Below, one piece after another: positions 1 to 9,111 of a stretch of DNA of 64,000 bases. The notes beneath the pieces were generated by a model that worked only from the letters and a program-made list of their open reading frames with translations, searched no databases and was not told the DNA's origin. Positions within the stretch are counted from its first letter, which is position 1. Each line of letters opens with the position of its first letter. The DNA is from Syntrophomonas sp. (GTDB lineage: Bacteria; Bacillota; Syntrophomonadia; Syntrophomonadales; Syntrophomonadaceae). A program made the position numbers and the translations under genes. The DNA is taken from the NCBI GenBank assembly GCA_016841425.1, contig JAENZE010000001.1:310001-374000 (forward strand), written 5' to 3'.

Positions 1-109
1 TATTCCTCTGCCGTTTATCAGCTATGGAGGAAGTTCCATGATCACCAACCTTCTGGCGGTAGCTCTAATAATAAACGTAAACATTCGCGGCAAGCAAATT
101 GTTTTCTAG
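1..109 (+). CDS. FtsW/RodA-family protein, C-terminal end (partial)
   Basis: The reading frame starting at base 2 gives 35 residues before a TAG at 107-109 and contains the family signature PFISYGGSSM followed by a last hydrophobic segment. This is the C-terminal end of a SEDS polytopic membrane protein (peptidoglycan glycosyltransferase for elongation or sporulation). Upstream of spoIVFA a rodA-type gene is common in Clostridia, so RodA is the likelier identity. The start lies outside the window, so RodA and FtsW cannot be separated here. Confidence 0.85.
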   Translation, partial: IPLPFISYGGSSMITNLLAVALIINVNIRGKQIVF

Positions 110-177
110 GGTGACAAAAGGACCGTCCCCTTGTCACCAGGGGACGGGGGTGACAAGGGGACGGTCCTTTTGTCACC
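110..177. repeat. REP-like hairpin with GGGGACGGT core
   Basis: Perfect 29-base inverted repeat (110-138 and 149-177) around a 10-base loop. Each arm can itself fold, because GTGACAA and TTGTCAC flank the core. It starts directly after the stop codon of the SEDS gene and may end that transcript, but has no U-run. It is one member of a family scattered through this window (see 2084, 10237, 21106, 45415, 46361). Confidence 0.85.
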
Positions 178-642
178 TATCCTAAAATCGAGGGGTGCGG
201 TTTCAGTATCATTTCGCTTATTTATCGAGAAACTATCTTCTGCTGCACCAGCTCTTCCGGTAGCGTGCCAGTCTTCTTTAGTCTCCTTAACAAACAGATA
301 GCCTGTTGTGCAGTTTGATAAGGCTGGTGGGAGATTCTATTGCCAGCTTCCTTCGATTCGATACTTTCAGGTGAACCTGTTCGTACTATGTTACGCGTTT
401 GTGGAACAAACATAAGAATCCTTCTATAACTGCCATCTTGAAATAAAGACTTCTGCATAGTTTCCTCTCAGAAAATCTTTCAGACCTAGATAGTCCTTTA
501 ACTCAAAATAGAATCCACCTTCATATTAGGAAAAAGTATCCACCTGGTATGTCATAAAATGTGGAGTAAAGATATATATTTTAAGAGAATAAGATTCTGC
601 CCATTTGACAAAAGAGGTTAATCTTGGAGGGGGGCAATACTA
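178..642. other. Intergenic region before spoIVFA, one doubtful minus-strand ORF
   Basis: No convincing gene. A 78-codon minus-strand ORF (458 to 222) has only a weak GAGAGG ribosome-binding site 6 bases before its ATG, is basic, and matches no family I know. It may be a remnant. A CATAAAAT sequence near 548-555 resembles a sigma-E -10 element, which would suit spoIVFA, but I see no clear -35 at the right distance. Confidence 0.3.
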
Positions 643-1221
643 ATGCTGGGAAGCTTTAGAATTAGGATGCTGGTGGTAATAGTTATTGCTGCTCTAGCAG
701 GCCTATCCATGCAGTCCGAACATAGCAGCAAAAAAATAGTTGAACCTGTGATCAAATATGTAATGAAAGACTATGGAGTACAGGATAATATGGCCCGGTA
801 TCTATCTAAGCTCAAGGATAAAGAAACTGCCGAAACCGTATCAGTATCATCAACCACTGCTCTGCAGCAGCCCTGCGATTATGCAAATATAGAACGTGAA
901 TACGGCTGGTATTGGAATGAGGATACTCAGCAGCAGGAATTTTTTCCTGCAGTATTGATGAATGTCGAGGAAAACTCGACAGTGAAACCGATCTATGAAG
1001 GCAGGGTAGTCGATATTAGCAGTGATGAAAGAGGTATAACGGTTTTGATTGATCACGGAGGAAGTTTATATTCGTCTTACGGAGGACTAAAGGAAGTTCT
1101 GGTAGAGAAAGAGCGTGACGTGGATAAAGATACTATTATAGGCAGGAGCAGCCGGGAGTTGTACTTTCAGATGACTAGTATAGATGGCCCCCTTAACCCT
1201 AATAAATTATTTGAGCAATAA
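643..1221 (+). CDS. spoIVFA: SpoIVFA-like sporulation protein with degenerate M23/LytM domain
   Basis: 192 residues. A single N-terminal membrane segment (about residues 5-24) is followed by a variable stretch and a C-terminal LytM/M23-like domain (about 115-190). The DHGG part of the peptidase motif is present, but the final HxH metal motif reads LYFQM, so the domain is probably not catalytic. It is followed, with one base shared between stop and start, by the SpoIVFB protease gene. In Bacillus, SpoIVFA holds SpoIVFB in check in the outer forespore membrane until the sigma-K checkpoint. The start is set by GGAGGGGGG about 8 bases before the ATG. The family call rests on architecture and neighbour. 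Confidence 0.8.
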   Translation: MLGSFRIRMLVVIVIAALAGLSMQSEHSSKKIVEPVIKYVMKDYGVQDNMARYLSKLKDKETAETVSVSSTTALQQPCDYANIEREYGWYWNEDTQQQEFFPAVLMNVEENSTVKPIYEGRVVDISSDERGITVLIDHGGSLYSSYGGLKEVLVEKERDVDKDTIIGRSSRELYFQMTSIDGPLNPNKLFEQ

Positions 1222-2078
1222 TGCGTTGGGCCAGAATAGCAGGCATAGACTTTAAGATTAATGGGGTTTTTCTGCTCTTATGCCTGATCTATACCTTGTT
1301 GGGCCTGGGACAGGAAGTCTTACTAATCACCACTGCCGTTCTGCTGCATGAAGTTGCTCATACCATGGTTGCGGTTAATATGGGAGTAAGGATTTCTGAA
1401 GTTGAACTTCTGCCTTTTGGAGGGCAGGCCCGGGTTGAAGATTTCACTGGGCTGGAGCCGGAAAAAGAAATCTATGTGGCACTGGCAGGTCCATTGATAA
1501 GCCTATCTATGGCAGCAGTTTGCTTTTTTCTGCTGTCTGACCGAGGACCTTTAACCGGGCTTTTTATTAACCTCAATTTATTTCTGGGGTGCTTTAATCT
1601 CCTGCCAGCTCTGCCGCTGGATGGTGGCAGGGTAGCACGGGCAGTTTTGTCCCGGAGACTGGGATATCGAAAAGCAACCCTGGCTACCTCATTAATAGGC
1701 AAATTGACTGCAGTGTTAGCTGCTGGGAGCGGAGTCTATTTGACCTATTCTTCCATGTCAGGAGCCAATTTGATAATCGTTGGCATACTATTGTATTGGG
1801 CAGCCAGCAGGGAAAAAAGCCTGCTGGCTTTTGCTTTCATGCGTTTTTTAGTGAATAAAAAGAGCCAGCTAACCCGCCATGGATACATGGAGTGCCAGCA
1901 GATGGTAGCAGCTCCAGATACATTGGTCAAGAAAATCCTTGACAGCAGCCGCCCGTCCTATTATTTAACGGTATTGATTATAGGCCCTGATGAATCGGTG
2001 ATAGGGATCAGAAGCGAAGCTGAACTGATAGAATGTCTGCTGGAGAAAGGACCCGCTGCCTGTATAAAGGACTGTTAG
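1221..2078 (+). CDS. spoIVFB: SpoIVFB-type M50 site-2 membrane metalloprotease
   Basis: 285 residues, polytopic. The zinc motif HEVAH lies in the second membrane segment (about residue 44) and the third ligand motif PLDGGR lies about 90 residues later, as in M50B intramembrane proteases. The C-terminal part has a CBS-like stretch. By analogy with Bacillus it cleaves the pro-sequence of sigma-K in the mother cell. The ATG overlaps the TAA of spoIVFA (TAATG), so translation is coupled. The last 60 residues are the least conserved part. Confidence 0.88.
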   Translation: MRWARIAGIDFKINGVFLLLCLIYTLLGLGQEVLLITTAVLLHEVAHTMVAVNMGVRISEVELLPFGGQARVEDFTGLEPEKEIYVALAGPLISLSMAAVCFFLLSDRGPLTGLFINLNLFLGCFNLLPALPLDGGRVARAVLSRRLGYRKATLATSLIGKLTAVLAAGSGVYLTYSSMSGANLIIVGILLYWAASREKSLLAFAFMRFLVNKKSQLTRHGYMECQQMVAAPDTLVKKILDSSRPSYYLTVLIIGPDESVIGIRSEAELIECLLEKGPAACIKDC

Positions 2079-2083
2079 ACAAT

Positions 2084-2136
2084 CGGTGCCAGGCACCGTT
2101 CTGCAAAGGCCACAATAAAAACGTCCCCCTGTGGCC
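2084..2136. repeat. REP-like hairpins between spoIVFB and the radical-SAM gene
   Basis: Two stem-loops in tandem: CGGTGCC/GGCACCG with a one-base loop (2084-2098), and GGCCACA/TGTGGCC (2108-2136) enclosing an ACGTCCCCC core. The core is a diverged form of the GGGGACGGT element found elsewhere in the window, read on the other strand. Confidence 0.55.
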
Positions 2137-2206
2137 GTCCAGGTTAATCTAGCAAGTTTTATGGTAATATATATAGTATTGGATATTGCTGTTTTGGAGG
2201 CAGATC

Positions 2207-4048
2207 ATGAAAGATAAGATTTTTAGAGATATCCTGCCTAACGTTTCAAAGCCAGCTCGTTATACGGGCAGTGAAGTGAATATTATTAAAAAAGACTGGA
2301 ACAGAAGCAGGATAAAGATGGCTTTTGCTTTTCCCGATGTTTATGAAGTGGGAATGTCACATGTAGGCAGTAAGATATTGTATGGATTGATTAATGAGAA
2401 GAGCGACCACCTACTGGAGAGAGTATATGCTCCATGGCCGGACATGGAAAGAGAATTGCGCAGGCATGAAATTCCGCTTTTTGCCCTGGAGTCTTTTAGA
2501 CCATTGAGCGAATTTGATGTAATAGGGTTTACGCTGCAGTACGAATTAGCTATTACCAATGTATTAAATATGCTGGATATGGCTGGTATACCTTTGTGGT
2601 CTAAGGATAGGCACGAACAATTCCCACTGGTAATTGCCGGAGGTCCGGTGGTTTTTAATCCAGAACCATATGCGGATTTTATTGATGTATTCTTACTGGG
2701 AGATGGAGAGGAAGTTCTAACTGAGTTCCTGGATTGCTGCTGGGATAATCAGCATTTAAAGAGACAGGACCGGCTATTGAAACTGGCCTCAATTGAAGGT
2801 ATCTATGTGCCTTCCTTATACAACGTTAAATATAATGAGGATAGAACTTTCAGCCAGATAACACCGCTGATAGCATCGGTTCCCCATACCATTAAAAAGA
2901 GAGTGGTAATTGACCTGGATAATGCCTATTTCCCAGACAAACCGGTATTACCCTATATGACAATAGTTCATGATCGGGCGGTGCTGGAAGTTATGCGAGG
3001 ATGCCAGCGGGGCTGCCGTTTTTGTCACGCAGGTATGGTATACCGACCGGTTAGAGAGAGGAGTATCGAGACTCTTAAACGGCAGGCAGATCAGCAGCTG
3101 GCTAGTACTGGGTACGATGAAATAGGTCTTACTTCCCTCAGCACCCTGGATTATTCTGGAGTAGATAGTCTGGTTAAAGACCTGGTTAAAAAATACCGTG
3201 AACAGGGTACCGGAGTATCATTGCCATCCCTGCGAGTAGATGCCTTTTCTATTGAACTGGCCAATGAGGTACAGAAAGTTCGAAAAACTACCCTTACCCT
3301 GGCACCAGAAGCAGGTACCCAGAGAATGAGGGATATGATCAACAAGAACGTAACCGAGGAACAGCTGTTGGAAGCAGTAAAAGCTGCATTCAAATCAGGA
3401 TGGTTATCCATAAAATTATATTTTATGGATGGACTGCCCGGGGAGACGGATGCTGATCTGGAGGGGATATTGGATTTACTTAAGAAAGTAAGGACTTTAG
3501 GAGATGAGCATGCTAGAAAGAAAGTGGAGATACGGGCCAGTATTGCCTCTTTTGTTCCCAAAGCCCATACTCCATTCCAGTGGCAACGCCAGAATACTAT
3601 TCAAGAATTAGAAGAGAAAAGAAGAGTTTTGACTCGCAGTAAAATGAAGCGAATTAGAATGAGTTTTCACGATAGCCGGACTAGTTTTCTGGAGGGGGTA
3701 TTATCACGTGGAGATAGGCGGTTGGCTGTACCAATCCATTTGGCCTGGCAGAAAGGCAGCAAATTTGATGGATGGTCAGAATACTTTAATTTCAGCCGCT
3801 GGATGGAGGCTTTCAGGGATTCCGATATCGATCCGGATTTCTACACTTCTCGCCTGCGTTCCTATGACGAGATACTTCCCTGGGATTTTATTGATACCGG
3901 AGTAAGTAAAGCTTATCTGCAGAATGAGAATGAAAAAGCAGCCGCAGGTATCACTACTGGAGATTGCCGCTGGGATGGATGTTCTGGATGTGGGATATGC
4001 CCTGCTTATGAGATAGATCTCGATATCAAGGAGGAAATTGGGAGATGA
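2207..4048 (+). CDS. B12-binding-domain radical SAM protein (TIGR03960-type)
   Basis: 613 residues from the ATG that follows GGAGG by 6 bases; a longer in-frame start at 2186 has no ribosome-binding site. The N-terminal third resembles a cobalamin-binding-like domain. The radical-SAM motif CX3CX2C (Cys266, Cys270, Cys273) sits mid-protein and ligates the 4Fe-4S cluster used with S-adenosylmethionine. A Cys-rich C-terminal tail (CRWDGCSGCGIC) could bind another metal site. The stop overlaps the start of the DUF2344 gene (ATGA). This pair upstream of rng and rplU is conserved in Firmicutes, and in some genomes the two are fused. The substrate is unknown; RNA or ribosome modification is only a guess from context. 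Confidence 0.85.
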   Translation: MKDKIFRDILPNVSKPARYTGSEVNIIKKDWNRSRIKMAFAFPDVYEVGMSHVGSKILYGLINEKSDHLLERVYAPWPDMERELRRHEIPLFALESFRPLSEFDVIGFTLQYELAITNVLNMLDMAGIPLWSKDRHEQFPLVIAGGPVVFNPEPYADFIDVFLLGDGEEVLTEFLDCCWDNQHLKRQDRLLKLASIEGIYVPSLYNVKYNEDRTFSQITPLIASVPHTIKKRVVIDLDNAYFPDKPVLPYMTIVHDRAVLEVMRGCQRGCRFCHAGMVYRPVRERSIETLKRQADQQLASTGYDEIGLTSLSTLDYSGVDSLVKDLVKKYREQGTGVSLPSLRVDAFSIELANEVQKVRKTTLTLAPEAGTQRMRDMINKNVTEEQLLEAVKAAFKSGWLSIKLYFMDGLPGETDADLEGILDLLKKVRTLGDEHARKKVEIRASIASFVPKAHTPFQWQRQNTIQELEEKRRVLTRSKMKRIRMSFHDSRTSFLEGVLSRGDRRLAVPIHLAWQKGSKFDGWSEYFNFSRWMEAFRDSDIDPDFYTSRLRSYDEILPWDFIDTGVSKAYLQNENEKAAAGITTGDCRWDGCSGCGICPAYEIDLDIKEEIGR

Positions 4049-4725
4049 GGTTGAGAGCTGAGTACCTGGTGGGGAGTGATCTGAAATTTTTAGGTAATCT
4101 GGATATGATGAACCTTATGTCCAGGGCTATGCGGAGGGCTGGTATTCCATTTGCCTTGAGTGAGGGATTTAATCCTCATATCAAGTTGTCTATGGGCACA
4201 GTTCTGCCGGTAGGGGTGTGGGGAGACAAGGAATATTTCGATTTGGAGTTAACCCAGGACATGGACCCAAATGAATTTATGAAAAAAATGAATCATGTTC
4301 TGCCTTTGGAGATGGAAATCAAGCAGTGTGTTAAAATAGATGAAAAAGAGCCGGCGCTGATGAAAATTATTAATGCCGCGAGCTATACTTTTATATTGAA
4401 ACTAATAGATCACGGATACTTTGATATATCAGATAGAATTATGAGTCAAAACGAATTACTGGTAAGAAGCAGGGGTAAGCAAAAAGGGATTGATAAGGAT
4501 TTGCGTCCAGGTATTTTCAAAATTACTGTTAACTTCCAGCAGGAGTCTGTTATGATAAGTATATGGGTGAATGTAGGGGAGCCAGTAAATGTTCGTTATG
4601 ACGAATTGCTGGAATTATTAGAAGACTACGGCATAGAACGCGAAGAGGTTGTAGATATATTCCGCAGCGGAAATTTCATACGAGCTGGCAATTTATTTTA
4701 TTCTCCGTTTGAAAAGGTGAGTTAG
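4045..4725 (+). CDS. DUF2344/TIGR03936 radical-SAM-associated protein
   Basis: 226 residues. The family-typical N-terminus reads RLRAEYLVGSDLKFLGNLD, followed by a GFNPHIKLSMG motif. It overlaps the radical-SAM gene by 4 bases and directly abuts rng, so the three genes form one transcript. It probably acts as the partner subunit of the radical-SAM enzyme. No biochemical function is known to me. Confidence 0.85.
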   Translation: MRLRAEYLVGSDLKFLGNLDMMNLMSRAMRRAGIPFALSEGFNPHIKLSMGTVLPVGVWGDKEYFDLELTQDMDPNEFMKKMNHVLPLEMEIKQCVKIDEKEPALMKIINAASYTFILKLIDHGYFDISDRIMSQNELLVRSRGKQKGIDKDLRPGIFKITVNFQQESVMISIWVNVGEPVNVRYDELLELLEDYGIEREEVVDIFRSGNFIRAGNLFYSPFEKVS

Positions 4726-6153
4726 TTGGAAAGAGAAATTATTGTCGAGATATATCCATGGGAATCAAGAGTAGCTATTGTTGAAAATGGCCGGTTGGTT
4801 GAAATATTCTGGGCTGACCAGAATGATAATGTAGGGAATATTTATAAAGGCCGGGTAAAAGATATAATACCTGGTCTATCCTGCGCTTTTATAGATATAG
4901 GTTTGGCCAAGAATGCCTTTCTTTATAAGGGCGATATTATAGTACCTGGTTTCAAAAGGGGAGCCAACATTTTCGATCTCTTGAAAAGTGGACAGGAGAT
5001 AATGGTGCAGGTTAAAAAGGAGGCCTTCTCAGACAAAGGGGCTCGAGTAACTGGGAACATGACTATCCCAGGTCATTATCTGGTCTTACTGCCCTTCCAG
5101 AACGAAGTATCCATTTCAAGAAAGATAACCAATAATGACCGTCGTGAATATCTGCGAACTATTATCGAGTTATATAAACCGGACAATATGGGGGTAATAG
5201 TTAGAACTGCATGTATGGACGCCAAGGATGACGAATTAGTTTCTGAATTACAGGAACTCCTGCAGGTATGGTTAGATATTAAAGAACGCTATGATAGGGC
5301 TCGTACTCCCAGCCTTATTTATGAAGATATAGATACTCTGGAAAGGACTCTCAGAGAATATCTGGATGTTCAAATATCAAGAATCATTATTAATAATAGA
5401 AAGCTTAAAGACCGGATAAGCGCTTATGTAGATAAGAAACACGCTTCCTGCCGGGAAATCATATATGAAGAAGGAGCACTATTTGAAAAATACGGATTAG
5501 AAAAGGATGTTAAGAGGACTCTGCGCCGAAAGGTGTGGCTAAAAAATGGCGGCTACTTGATTATCGATGAAACTGAAGCTATGACAGTAATAGACGTTAA
5601 CAGTGGTAAGTACACGGGCAAAGATGATTTCGAGGATACGGTTTTTAAACTGAATATGGAAGCAGCGATTGAGATTCCAAGACAGCTGCGTCTGAGGAGC
5701 ATCGGTGGAATAGTTTTAATTGATTTCATCGATATGAAAAACAAAGAAAATCAAGAGGAAGTTATTAATACTCTCAGAACTAAACTTGCCAAAGATAAGG
5801 CCAATACTAGAATAGTAGGTATGACCGGCCTGGGATTTCTGGAAATGACTCGGAAAAAATCCCGCTATGGGGTAATTGAATTTTTCGCGGATGACTGTAC
5901 CCATTGTAATGGTAGGGGCCGTACCATTAGCCTGGCTGCAGTATGCTGCGAGATTAAAAGAAAGCTGATAACCATGGACTACATAGAAAATGAAGAAATT
6001 ATTTGCGAGGCCAACCCAGAACTTATAAAGGTATTGTCGGAGGATAAAGCTGACCTGGATTACATCGAGAAACGGATTGGCAAAAAGCTGAAACTGGCGT
6101 CCAAGTCAAAGTATGGAACTGCAGAATACAACATTCTTTCATCTTCTTATTAA
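4726..6153 (+). CDS. rng: Ribonuclease G/E family endoribonuclease
   Basis: 475 residues, the length of RNase G rather than RNase E. An S1 RNA-binding domain (about 35-120) is followed by the catalytic region with the magnesium-binding Asp motifs TVIDVNSGKYTG and LIDFIDM, and the zinc-link sequence CTHCNGRG near residue 395. The start is TTG immediately after the preceding TAG, with AGGTGAG upstream. The enzyme cuts single-stranded A/U-rich RNA and matures rRNA and mRNA in the cytoplasm. Its place just before rplU-prp-rpmA matches many Clostridia. Confidence 0.92.
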   Translation: MEREIIVEIYPWESRVAIVENGRLVEIFWADQNDNVGNIYKGRVKDIIPGLSCAFIDIGLAKNAFLYKGDIIVPGFKRGANIFDLLKSGQEIMVQVKKEAFSDKGARVTGNMTIPGHYLVLLPFQNEVSISRKITNNDRREYLRTIIELYKPDNMGVIVRTACMDAKDDELVSELQELLQVWLDIKERYDRARTPSLIYEDIDTLERTLREYLDVQISRIIINNRKLKDRISAYVDKKHASCREIIYEEGALFEKYGLEKDVKRTLRRKVWLKNGGYLIIDETEAMTVIDVNSGKYTGKDDFEDTVFKLNMEAAIEIPRQLRLRSIGGIVLIDFIDMKNKENQEEVINTLRTKLAKDKANTRIVGMTGLGFLEMTRKKSRYGVIEFFADDCTHCNGRGRTISLAAVCCEIKRKLITMDYIENEEIICEANPELIKVLSEDKADLDYIEKRIGKKLKLASKSKYGTAEYNILSSSY

Positions 6154-6314
6154 AGTTATCCTGGATTGGAGTTTGCTTGACTTAAGAGGCTGAATATGTT
6201 AAATTTGCTTGTGGGTTGCATGTTTGGCAACCGCTCAGTTCAGGTTATCAAAAAGGCTCTGAGCCTACCTGCTAACTGGCGAGTCTTAATAAACATGGAG
6301 GTGCTTATAAAAAA
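6154..6314 (+). promoter_or_regulatory. Probable ribosomal protein L21 leader
   Basis: 161-base leader between rng and rplU with several short complementary segments (for example around 6218-6240 and 6256-6285). Firmicutes carry a structured L21 leader here, thought to bind L21 and control rplU-prp-rpmA. I infer the identity from position and from foldable sequence. I could not match the covariance model by eye. Confidence 0.45.
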
Positions 6315-6629
6315 GTGTATGCATTGATTCAAACGGGTGGAAAACAGTACAAAGTTAGTGAAGGAACCGTAGTCAAAATTGAAAAAGTTGACGGAGAAGC
6401 AGGGGGGAATATAGTTCTAGATCAGGTGCTGATGATTAATGATGAGAATGGCGGCATAAAAGTAGGCAGTCCCCTGCTGGAAAACGCAACTGTTACCGCC
6501 AGGATACTAGAACAGGGTAAAAATAAAAAAATAATCGTATATAAATACAAAAAGAGAAAGAACTATCGCAGGAAACAGGGACATCGTCAGCCCTTTACCA
6601 GGGTTCTTATCGAGAAGATTGAAGGATAA
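6315..6629 (+). CDS. rplU: 50S ribosomal protein L21
   Basis: 104 residues, full length. Starts at GTG 6315 (YALIQTGGKQYKVSEG), with GGAGGTG about 12 bases upstream. The C-terminal KRKNYRRKQGHRQPFT segment is the conserved L21 tail that binds 23S rRNA. The stop shares one base with the ATG of prp. It is the first gene of rplU-prp-rpmA. Confidence 0.97.
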   Translation: MYALIQTGGKQYKVSEGTVVKIEKVDGEAGGNIVLDQVLMINDENGGIKVGSPLLENATVTARILEQGKNKKIIVYKYKKRKNYRRKQGHRQPFTRVLIEKIEG

Positions 6630-6958
6630 TGTTAGAGGTTGAAATAAAATACCAAGAGGGATATATTCGATCTTTTTCAGTTGCAGGCCATGCCGGGTTT
6701 GGCTCGGAAGGCGAAGACATTTACTGTGCAGGAGTATCTGCAGTTACCCAGACTGCGTTACTCGGGCTGTTAGATCATATGATCAAGAAACCTGAATACA
6801 GGATTGAAAAAGGTTGGATGAATTGTGAACTGCCCCCCGGTTTAAGTCAAGAAGATCGGGAAAAGGCTCAAGTGATTCTTTCAACCATGGAAAAAGGCTT
6901 GCTATCTATGGAGCAGGCTTATGCAGGTTACATGAAAGTGCTGGTTAGGAGGTCTTAA
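6629..6958 (+). CDS. prp: Ribosomal-processing cysteine protease Prp (YsxB family)
   Basis: 109 residues. The catalytic His (GHAGFG, about residue 21) and Cys ([11 protein letters not shown], about residue 33) are both present. Prp removes the N-terminal extension of ribosomal protein L27 in Firmicutes. Its substrate is encoded two bases downstream and carries the matching cleavage sequence. Coupled to rplU by the TAATG overlap. Confidence 0.93.
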   Translation: MLEVEIKYQEGYIRSFSVAGHAGFGSEGEDIYCAGVSAVTQTALLGLLDHMIKKPEYRIEKGWMNCELPPGLSQEDREKAQVILSTMEKGLLSMEQAYAGYMKVLVRRS

Positions 6959-6960
6959 AA

Positions 6961-7263
6961 TTGTTTAAGTTTGATTTACAATTATTTGCCCATAAAAAAG
7001 GGGTTGGAAGTTCCAAGAATGGAAGAGACAGCGAATCAAAGCGGCTGGGAGTTAAAAGATATGATGGACAGGTTGTCAGAGCTGGGAATATCCTGGTTCG
7101 TCAGAGAGGAACCAAAATTCATCCCGGCAACAATGTTATGAAGGGTGGAGACGATACCCTGTTTGCAATTGTTGACGGAAAAGTTAAGTTTGAAAGAAAA
7201 GGCCGGGACAAAAAGCAGGTCAGTGTATATCCTCTGGATGAAATAATGAGTGCTCAGGCCTAG
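6961..7263 (+). CDS. rpmA: 50S ribosomal protein L27 with cleavable N-terminal extension
   Basis: 100 residues. TTG start 7 bases after GGAGG. The first residues, FKFDLQLF followed by AHKKG, are the Firmicutes extension that Prp cuts between F and A, exposing the mature end that reaches the peptidyl-transferase centre. The body is typical L27 ([18 protein letters not shown]). A terminator follows at once. Confidence 0.97.
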   Translation: MFKFDLQLFAHKKGVGSSKNGRDSESKRLGVKRYDGQVVRAGNILVRQRGTKIHPGNNVMKGGDDTLFAIVDGKVKFERKGRDKKQVSVYPLDEIMSAQA

Positions 7264-7287
7264 TGAATATATAACCTGGTATGGTTG

Positions 7288-7315
7288 AACCCCTGGAGTT
7301 TTTCAGGGGTTTTTG
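7288..7315 (+). terminator. Rho-independent terminator after rpmA
   Basis: Stem AACCCCTG / CAGGGGTT (7288-7295 with 7304-7311), 8-base loop, then a T-rich run. It separates the ribosomal operon from the spo0B-like/obg genes. Confidence 0.85.
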
Positions 7316-7345
7316 CTATTATTAGTTAACTGAGGAGGACGAACA

Positions 7346-7801
7346 TTGGACGAGCAGCAGACGTTGAATCTTTTAAGAAGAGTAAGACATGATTTTGGCA
7401 ATCACCTGCAGGTGATACTTGGATATATTGACCTGGGGAAACCAGCATTGACCAGACAGTACCTGATAAATCTCGTCAATGAAATGGCTGCCGAGCGATT
7501 GGTATTTAATAGGGCTAATCCGGAAGTTGCGCTATATTTATATGAACAGCTGTTATTGTCCAGGGATTTAGGAGTAATACTAAGATATGACGAGATACAG
7601 CTCGAATCTATACAAACGTTAATGAAAAATAATGAACCGCTGCGCAGCTTGGAGCAGCTGCTAGGTGGGTGTCAAGACTCGGACCGGGATGAGGACTTGA
7701 TAGTCTATCTGGAGATTTACGAGACAGAACATGGGGTTGATTTGCTCTACAGTTGTGAGAATATGGAGAAAGGCTCCATACTGATAGAAGTCAGGAAGTG
7801 A
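7346..7801 (+). CDS. Spo0B-like sensor-kinase-type phosphotransferase domain protein
   Basis: 151 residues. The N-terminal helical hairpin contains RHDFGNHLQVILGYIDLG, the SpoOB_a/kinase dimerisation motif with a phosphorylatable His near residue 15. The rest is a weak ATPase-like fold. It starts at TTG 7346 after GAGGAGG. It precedes obg by 5 bases, the same arrangement as spo0B-obg in Bacillus, where Spo0B passes phosphate from Spo0F to Spo0A. Clostridia usually lack a full phosphorelay, so the role here is uncertain. Confidence 0.7.
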   Translation: MDEQQTLNLLRRVRHDFGNHLQVILGYIDLGKPALTRQYLINLVNEMAAERLVFNRANPEVALYLYEQLLLSRDLGVILRYDEIQLESIQTLMKNNEPLRSLEQLLGGCQDSDRDEDLIVYLEIYETEHGVDLLYSCENMEKGSILIEVRK

Positions 7802-7806
7802 GTTAA

Positions 7807-9069
7807 ATGTTTATAGACCATGCTAAGATTTATGTCAAAGGTGGCGACGGGGGTAACGGCATTGTAGCTTTCCGGCGCGAAAAATACGTACCCAAAGGTG
7901 GGCCCGCAGGCGGCGATGGAGGCAGGGGTGGAAATGTAGTATTTGTAGCCGATGAAGGTTTAAAAACCTTAATGGATTTCAAATATCGGAAACATTTTAA
8001 AGCGGATAGAGGTGTTCATGGGCAGGGTAAGAATATGCACGGCGCCTGGGGTGAGAACTTATTGATAAAGGTTCCGGTGGGTACTCTAATCTATGACGAT
8101 GACACTGGTGAGGTAGTAGCGGATCTTACCAGAGCAGGTCAGGATGTTACTGTAGCTAAGGGAGGTAGAGGAGGCCGAGGGAATGCCCGATTTTCAACCT
8201 CCACTAATAAAGCGCCCTCTTTCTCTGAAAACGGGGAACCTGGTGAGGAAAGGTGGCTGCGTTTGGAACTTAAGCTGCTGGCCGATGTGGGTCTGGTCGG
8301 TTTTCCCAATGCAGGGAAATCTACTTTTATATCCAGGGTTTCTGCAGCTCGCCCCAAGATCGCAGATTACCCATTTACCACTCTGGTCCCCAACCTGGGA
8401 GTAGTAGTAACCAGGGACAAAGATTCTTTTGTAATAGCAGATATACCAGGTTTGATAGAAGGGGCCAGCGAAGGTACCGGATTAGGTCACGATTTTCTGC
8501 GACATGTTGAGCGCAACCGGGTTTTGTTGTTCATACTGGATGCAGCTGAAACTGAAGGTCGAGATGTCCTGGAAGATTACCGAATTCTTCGTTATGAACT
8601 GGGACAATTCAACCAGAGCTTACTGGATAGGCCCTATCTCATTGCAGCAAATAAGATGGACCTGCCTGAAGCCAGGCCGAATATAGACAAACTCCAGCAG
8701 GAATTTGGCGATAAATTATACTGTATATCAGCAGTAACTGGAGAAGGTATTGATATCCTGGTCGATAAAATCAACCAGATGCTTATGGCACTACCGCCAG
8801 AAAGCATGCCTATTGGAGAAGAAGCTGTTATTAGAAGATATGAAGAGGAAGAGCCTTTCCAGATCGAATTTATCGATGGAGTATGGGAAGTAAGCGGAAA
8901 AAGGATTGAGAAACTCCTGGTGATGACTAATTTTAATAGTGATGAAGGCTTAGGCAGGTTTCAGAGAACTATAGAGAAAATGGGGTTGGAAGAAGCTCTC
9001 CGGGAAAAAGGAATTAAAGAGGGCGATACGGTTAAAATAATGGATTTTGAATTTGATTACAATGAATAG
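7807..9069 (+). CDS. obg: GTPase Obg/CgtA, ribosome assembly
   Basis: 420 residues with three domains. The Gly-rich Obg fold comes first (1-158; GGDGGNGIVAFRREK). The GTPase domain follows, with G1 GFPNAGKST (about 165), G3 DIPGLIEGA and G4 NKMD. The OCT domain is C-terminal (about 340-420). It binds the 50S subunit and links ribosome maturation to growth and sporulation. It follows the spo0B-like gene in one transcript. Confidence 0.96.
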   Translation: MFIDHAKIYVKGGDGGNGIVAFRREKYVPKGGPAGGDGGRGGNVVFVADEGLKTLMDFKYRKHFKADRGVHGQGKNMHGAWGENLLIKVPVGTLIYDDDTGEVVADLTRAGQDVTVAKGGRGGRGNARFSTSTNKAPSFSENGEPGEERWLRLELKLLADVGLVGFPNAGKSTFISRVSAARPKIADYPFTTLVPNLGVVVTRDKDSFVIADIPGLIEGASEGTGLGHDFLRHVERNRVLLFILDAAETEGRDVLEDYRILRYELGQFNQSLLDRPYLIAANKMDLPEARPNIDKLQQEFGDKLYCISAVTGEGIDILVDKINQMLMALPPESMPIGEEAVIRRYEEEEPFQIEFIDGVWEVSGKRIEKLLVMTNFNSDEGLGRFQRTIEKMGLEEALREKGIKEGDTVKIMDFEFDYNE

Positions 9070-9111
9070 ATGATAGAAAACAATCATGTAAACCAGGGTG
9101 AGAGGTGAAAA

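Noticed and set aside
222-458. 78-codon minus-strand ORF near the left edge
   Set aside because: Weak ribosome-binding site and no family; mentioned only in the intergenic entry.
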